From positions 1,306,001 through 1,370,000 of the forward strand of contig NC_009513.1 of NCBI RefSeq assembly GCF_000016825.1: 64,000 nt of DNA. Direction: 5' to 3'. The notes beneath the pieces were generated by a model. The model was given only the letters and a program-made list of their open reading frames with translations, did not search any database and was not told where the DNA came from. This document shows, in pieces, positions 62,617 through 64,000 of this stretch (the first letter of the stretch is position 1; each line of letters opens with the position of its first letter). The stretch comes from Limosilactobacillus reuteri subsp. reuteri (lineage in GTDB: Bacteria; Bacillota; Bacilli; Lactobacillales; Lactobacillaceae). The position numbers were made by a program, and so were the translations under genes.

Positions 62617-62735
62617 TTAAAAATCCCTCCATCTATGTAATAGTACCTAGAAAAAACTTACCAGACAAGAAAAAAGAGACTAGCTTTAATTTTAATTAAG
62701 CTTCAATGAAATCTTGCTCTTTCGCATGTATGTTT

Positions 62736-62813
62736 TTACAGCAAAACATGCCTCTTAAAATTACGTGGCCTATTTTTGAAAACTGGGGTGATAATTTCAT
62801 TTTGTTCTGCCAT
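62736..62813 (-). CDS. Very short ORF with SD, 25 aa (doubtful)
   Basis: MAEQNEIITPVFKNRPRNFKRHVLL after AAGGAG and an 11-base spacer, with TATACT further upstream on the minus strand. Basic C-terminus, no match I know. It could be a small peptide gene or the start of a decayed longer gene. The rest of 62617-62950 contains a direct repeat GATGCACAAAT (62894-62916) and nothing else I can support. Confidence 0.3.
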   Translation of the reverse strand: MAEQNEIITPVFKNRPRNFKRHVLL

Positions 62814-62951
62814 AAATTAAAAATCTCCTTACTGATGATAGTCTCAGTATAGAAGATTTGGGGTACTTAGAACTAAACGGATTGTTATTGAGTACTTACG
62901 GATGCACAAATGATGCACAAATTCAATTGAAAATAAAAAATATTTAAAACA

Positions 62952-62995
62952 TAAAAACTCCTATAACCCTTGATACACAAGAGTTACAGGAGTTA
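62952..62995 (-). terminator. Terminator of the rRNA-tRNA operon
   Basis: Stem AACTCCTGTAACTCTTG / CAAGGGTTATAGGAGTT with loop TGTAT and TTTTT following on the minus strand, 40 bp after the last tRNA. Confidence 0.92.
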
Positions 62996-63034
62996 ACGTT
63001 AGCTTAGCTGATACTTCGCATTCCTACTTAAATA

Positions 63035-63119
63035 TGCCTCCGGTGGGGGTCGAACCCACACTCCCTCAACGGGAACTGGATTTTGAGTCCAGCGCGTCTG
63101 CCAATTCCGCCACAGAGGC
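63035..63119 (-). tRNA. tRNA-Leu (CAA)
   Basis: Acceptor GCCTCTG/CGGAGGC, D-arm TGGCGGAATTGGCAG, anticodon stem CTGGA/TCCAG with loop CTCAAAA (CAA), long variable arm. Last tRNA of the cluster before the terminator. Confidence 0.95.
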
Positions 63120-63133
63120 ATCAGCTAACTAAA

Positions 63134-63204
<71 letters not shown>

Positions 63205-63240
63205 AAATAGTTAAGATTAAGTAATAAGCTTAATCAAAAG

Positions 63241-63316
63241 GGCGGTATGTGGGATTCGAACCCACGCGTGCCGGACCCACAAACCGGTGTGTTAACCAAA
63301 CTTCACCAATACCGCC
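63241..63316 (-). tRNA. tRNA-His (GTG)
   Basis: Encoded G-1 opposite C73, acceptor GCGGTAT/ATACCGC, anticodon loop TTGTGGG (GTG). The anticodon stem has a T31-T39 mismatch (CCGGT/TCCGG). Confidence 0.94.
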
Positions 63317-63332
63317 AAAATATTCAGTTAAG

Positions 63333-63403
63333 CAGGGATAGTAGGAATCGAACCCACAATGACGGTTTTGGAGACCGTAGTTATACCGTTTAACTATATC
63401 CCT
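63333..63403 (-). tRNA. tRNA-Trp (CCA)
   Basis: Acceptor AGGGATA/TATCCCT, anticodon stem ACGGT/ACCGT, loop CTCCAAA (CCA), discriminator G. Confidence 0.96.
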
Positions 63404-63409
63404 ATAAAA

Positions 63410-63492
63410 TGGGGGAGAGTGGATTCGAACCACCGAACCCGAAGGAACGGTTTTACAGACCGTCGCGTTTAGCCAGACTTCGCTACTCCCCC
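63410..63492 (-). tRNA. tRNA-Tyr (GTA)
   Basis: Acceptor GGGGGAG/CTCCCCC, anticodon stem ACGGT/ACCGT, loop CTGTAAA (GTA), long variable arm. Confidence 0.96.
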
Positions 63493-63497
63493 ATAAA

Positions 63498-63570
63498 TGG
63501 CGCGGGACGGAATCGAACCGCCGACACACGGAGCTTCAATCCGTTGCTCTACCAACTGAGCTACCGAGCC
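63498..63570 (-). tRNA. tRNA-Phe (GAA)
   Basis: Acceptor GGCTCGG/CCGCGCC with one internal T4-C69 mismatch, anticodon stem ACGGA/TCCGT, loop TTGAAGC (GAA). Confidence 0.94.
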
Positions 63571-63606
63571 ATCGTGTCATGGGTATATACAACTATTAAG
63601 TTGTAA

Positions 63607-63679
63607 TGGAGGATACAGGGCTCGAACCTGTGACCCCCTGCTTGTAAGGCAGATGCTCTCCCAACTGAGCTAATCCTCC
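63607..63679 (-). tRNA. tRNA-Val (TAC)
   Basis: Acceptor GGAGGAT/ATCCTCC, anticodon loop CTTACAA (TAC), T-arm ACAGGTTCGAGCCCTGT. Confidence 0.93.
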
Positions 63680-63684
63680 AAAAG

Positions 63685-63756
63685 TGACCCGTGCGGGATT
63701 TGAACCCACGATACCAGCGTGAAAGGCTGGTGTCTTAACCACTTGACTAACGGGTC
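63685..63756 (-). tRNA. tRNA-Glu (TTC)
   Basis: Acceptor GACCCGT/ACGGGTC, anticodon stem CCAGC/GCTGG, loop CTTTCAC (TTC). Confidence 0.95.
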
Positions 63757-63763
63757 ATAACAA

Positions 63764-63855
63764 CGGAGAGTAAGGGATTCGAACCCTTGATACAGGCTTT
63801 AACCCGTATACATCATTTCCAATGATGCTCCTTCGGCCAGCTCGGACAACTCTCC
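63764..63855 (-). tRNA. tRNA-Ser (GGA)
   Basis: Acceptor GGAGAGT/ACTCTCC, anticodon stem CATCA/TGATG, loop TTGGAAA (GGA), long variable arm, discriminator G. Confidence 0.95.
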
Positions 63856-63905
63856 AATATCCAAGCCCTGGCACAATTAAGACCAGGTGCCAAAGCTTGA
63901 TTTTG

Positions 63906-64000
63906 CGTGGCAACGTCCTATCCTCGCAGGGAGCGATCCCCCAACTACTTTCGGCGTGTTGAAGCTTAACTTCTGTGTTCGGCATGGGAACAGGTGTATC
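63906..64000 (-). rRNA. rrf: 5S ribosomal RNA (5' end beyond the window)
   Basis: About 95 bases matching the 3' four fifths of bacterial 5S on the minus strand: ACACCTGTTCCCATGCCGAA, CAGAAGTTAAG, TAGTTGGGGG and the 3' GGACGTTGCCACGC. The 23S and 16S genes are expected to the right. Between it and tRNA-Ser (63857-63904) is a short inverted repeat that may be a processing stem. Confidence 0.95.

Noticed and set aside
62870..62950. Prophage attachment site next to tRNA-Leu, suggested by the GATGCACAAAT direct repeat
   Set aside because: No integrase, no duplicated tRNA 3' end and no phage genes are present; the adjacent hairpin is simply the tRNA operon terminator.
63230..63985. Open frames across the tRNA cluster and 5S gene
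   Set aside because: They are translations of structured RNA genes, with no SD or protein-like composition.

Overview
The window looks like a chromosomal segment of a heterofermentative lactobacillus, most likely Limosilactobacillus reuteri or a close relative. This is an inference from gene content. The evidence is a YSIRK-type mucus-binding adhesin, the gene order folB-folK-folE-folC-xtp-folP, a Lactobacillales-specific SMK (SAM-III) riboswitch before metK, T-boxes before argS and leuS, Apf-type LysM proteins, and a 5S-tRNA cluster typical of lactobacilli. Base composition is AT-rich throughout. Almost everything is ordinary core chromosome. The only mobile-element trace is a transposase fragment near 39.7 kb.

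Layout. 0-2.5 kb: a large surface adhesin on the minus strand, broken by a one-base frameshift and running off the left edge. 2.7-13.7 kb: ecsAB-trmB, hit, prsA, the SbcCD-like yhaON pair, a YlbF-family protein and a class A PBP. 13.8-17.8 kb: argS with T-box, a PdxK/ThiD-type kinase, L-lactate dehydrogenase, tRNA-Gly. 18.2-23.6 kb: a six-gene folate operon, an ASCH protein, tRNA-Leu. 23.7-28.8 kb: a YbjQ-like gene behind a candidate structured RNA, membrane proteins, rbsR-rbsK, a deoxynucleoside kinase. 28.9-39.7 kb: a cell-wall hydrolase, usp, pepV, nnrD, a lipid II flippase-type protein, leuS with T-box, metK with SMK box, tag. 39.7-47.6 kb: IS fragment, MFS exporter divergent from a PerR/Fur regulator, amino-acid permease, VanZ, SOS-controlled UvrX-type polymerase, Hsp20. 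47.7-52.3 kb: aldo/keto reductase, preTA (dihydropyrimidine dehydrogenase), and an ExoIII homologue that has lost most catalytic residues. 52.4-56.1 kb: two Apf/LysM paralogues flanking a PEPCK-like P-loop protein. 56.4-62.6 kb: a SufD-like gene with nrdG-nrdD, MFS exporter, GNAT. 63.0-64.0 kb: nine tRNAs downstream of a 5S rRNA cut by the right edge.

Themes. Regulatory sites can be read in many places: PerR-like boxes on both sides of the perR-like gene, an SOS box overlapping the umuC -35, a cre overlapping the preTA -35, matching WalR-like boxes at both apf promoters, an NrdR-like box near nrdD, two T-boxes and an SMK box. The observations I rate highest are the degenerate ExoIII paralogue, the structured RNA at 24.0-24.25 kb with mutually exclusive pairings, the AUC-like start of folB, and the shared WalR-type promoter architecture of the duplicated apf genes. 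I did not find a clearly new multi-gene defence or biosynthetic system.
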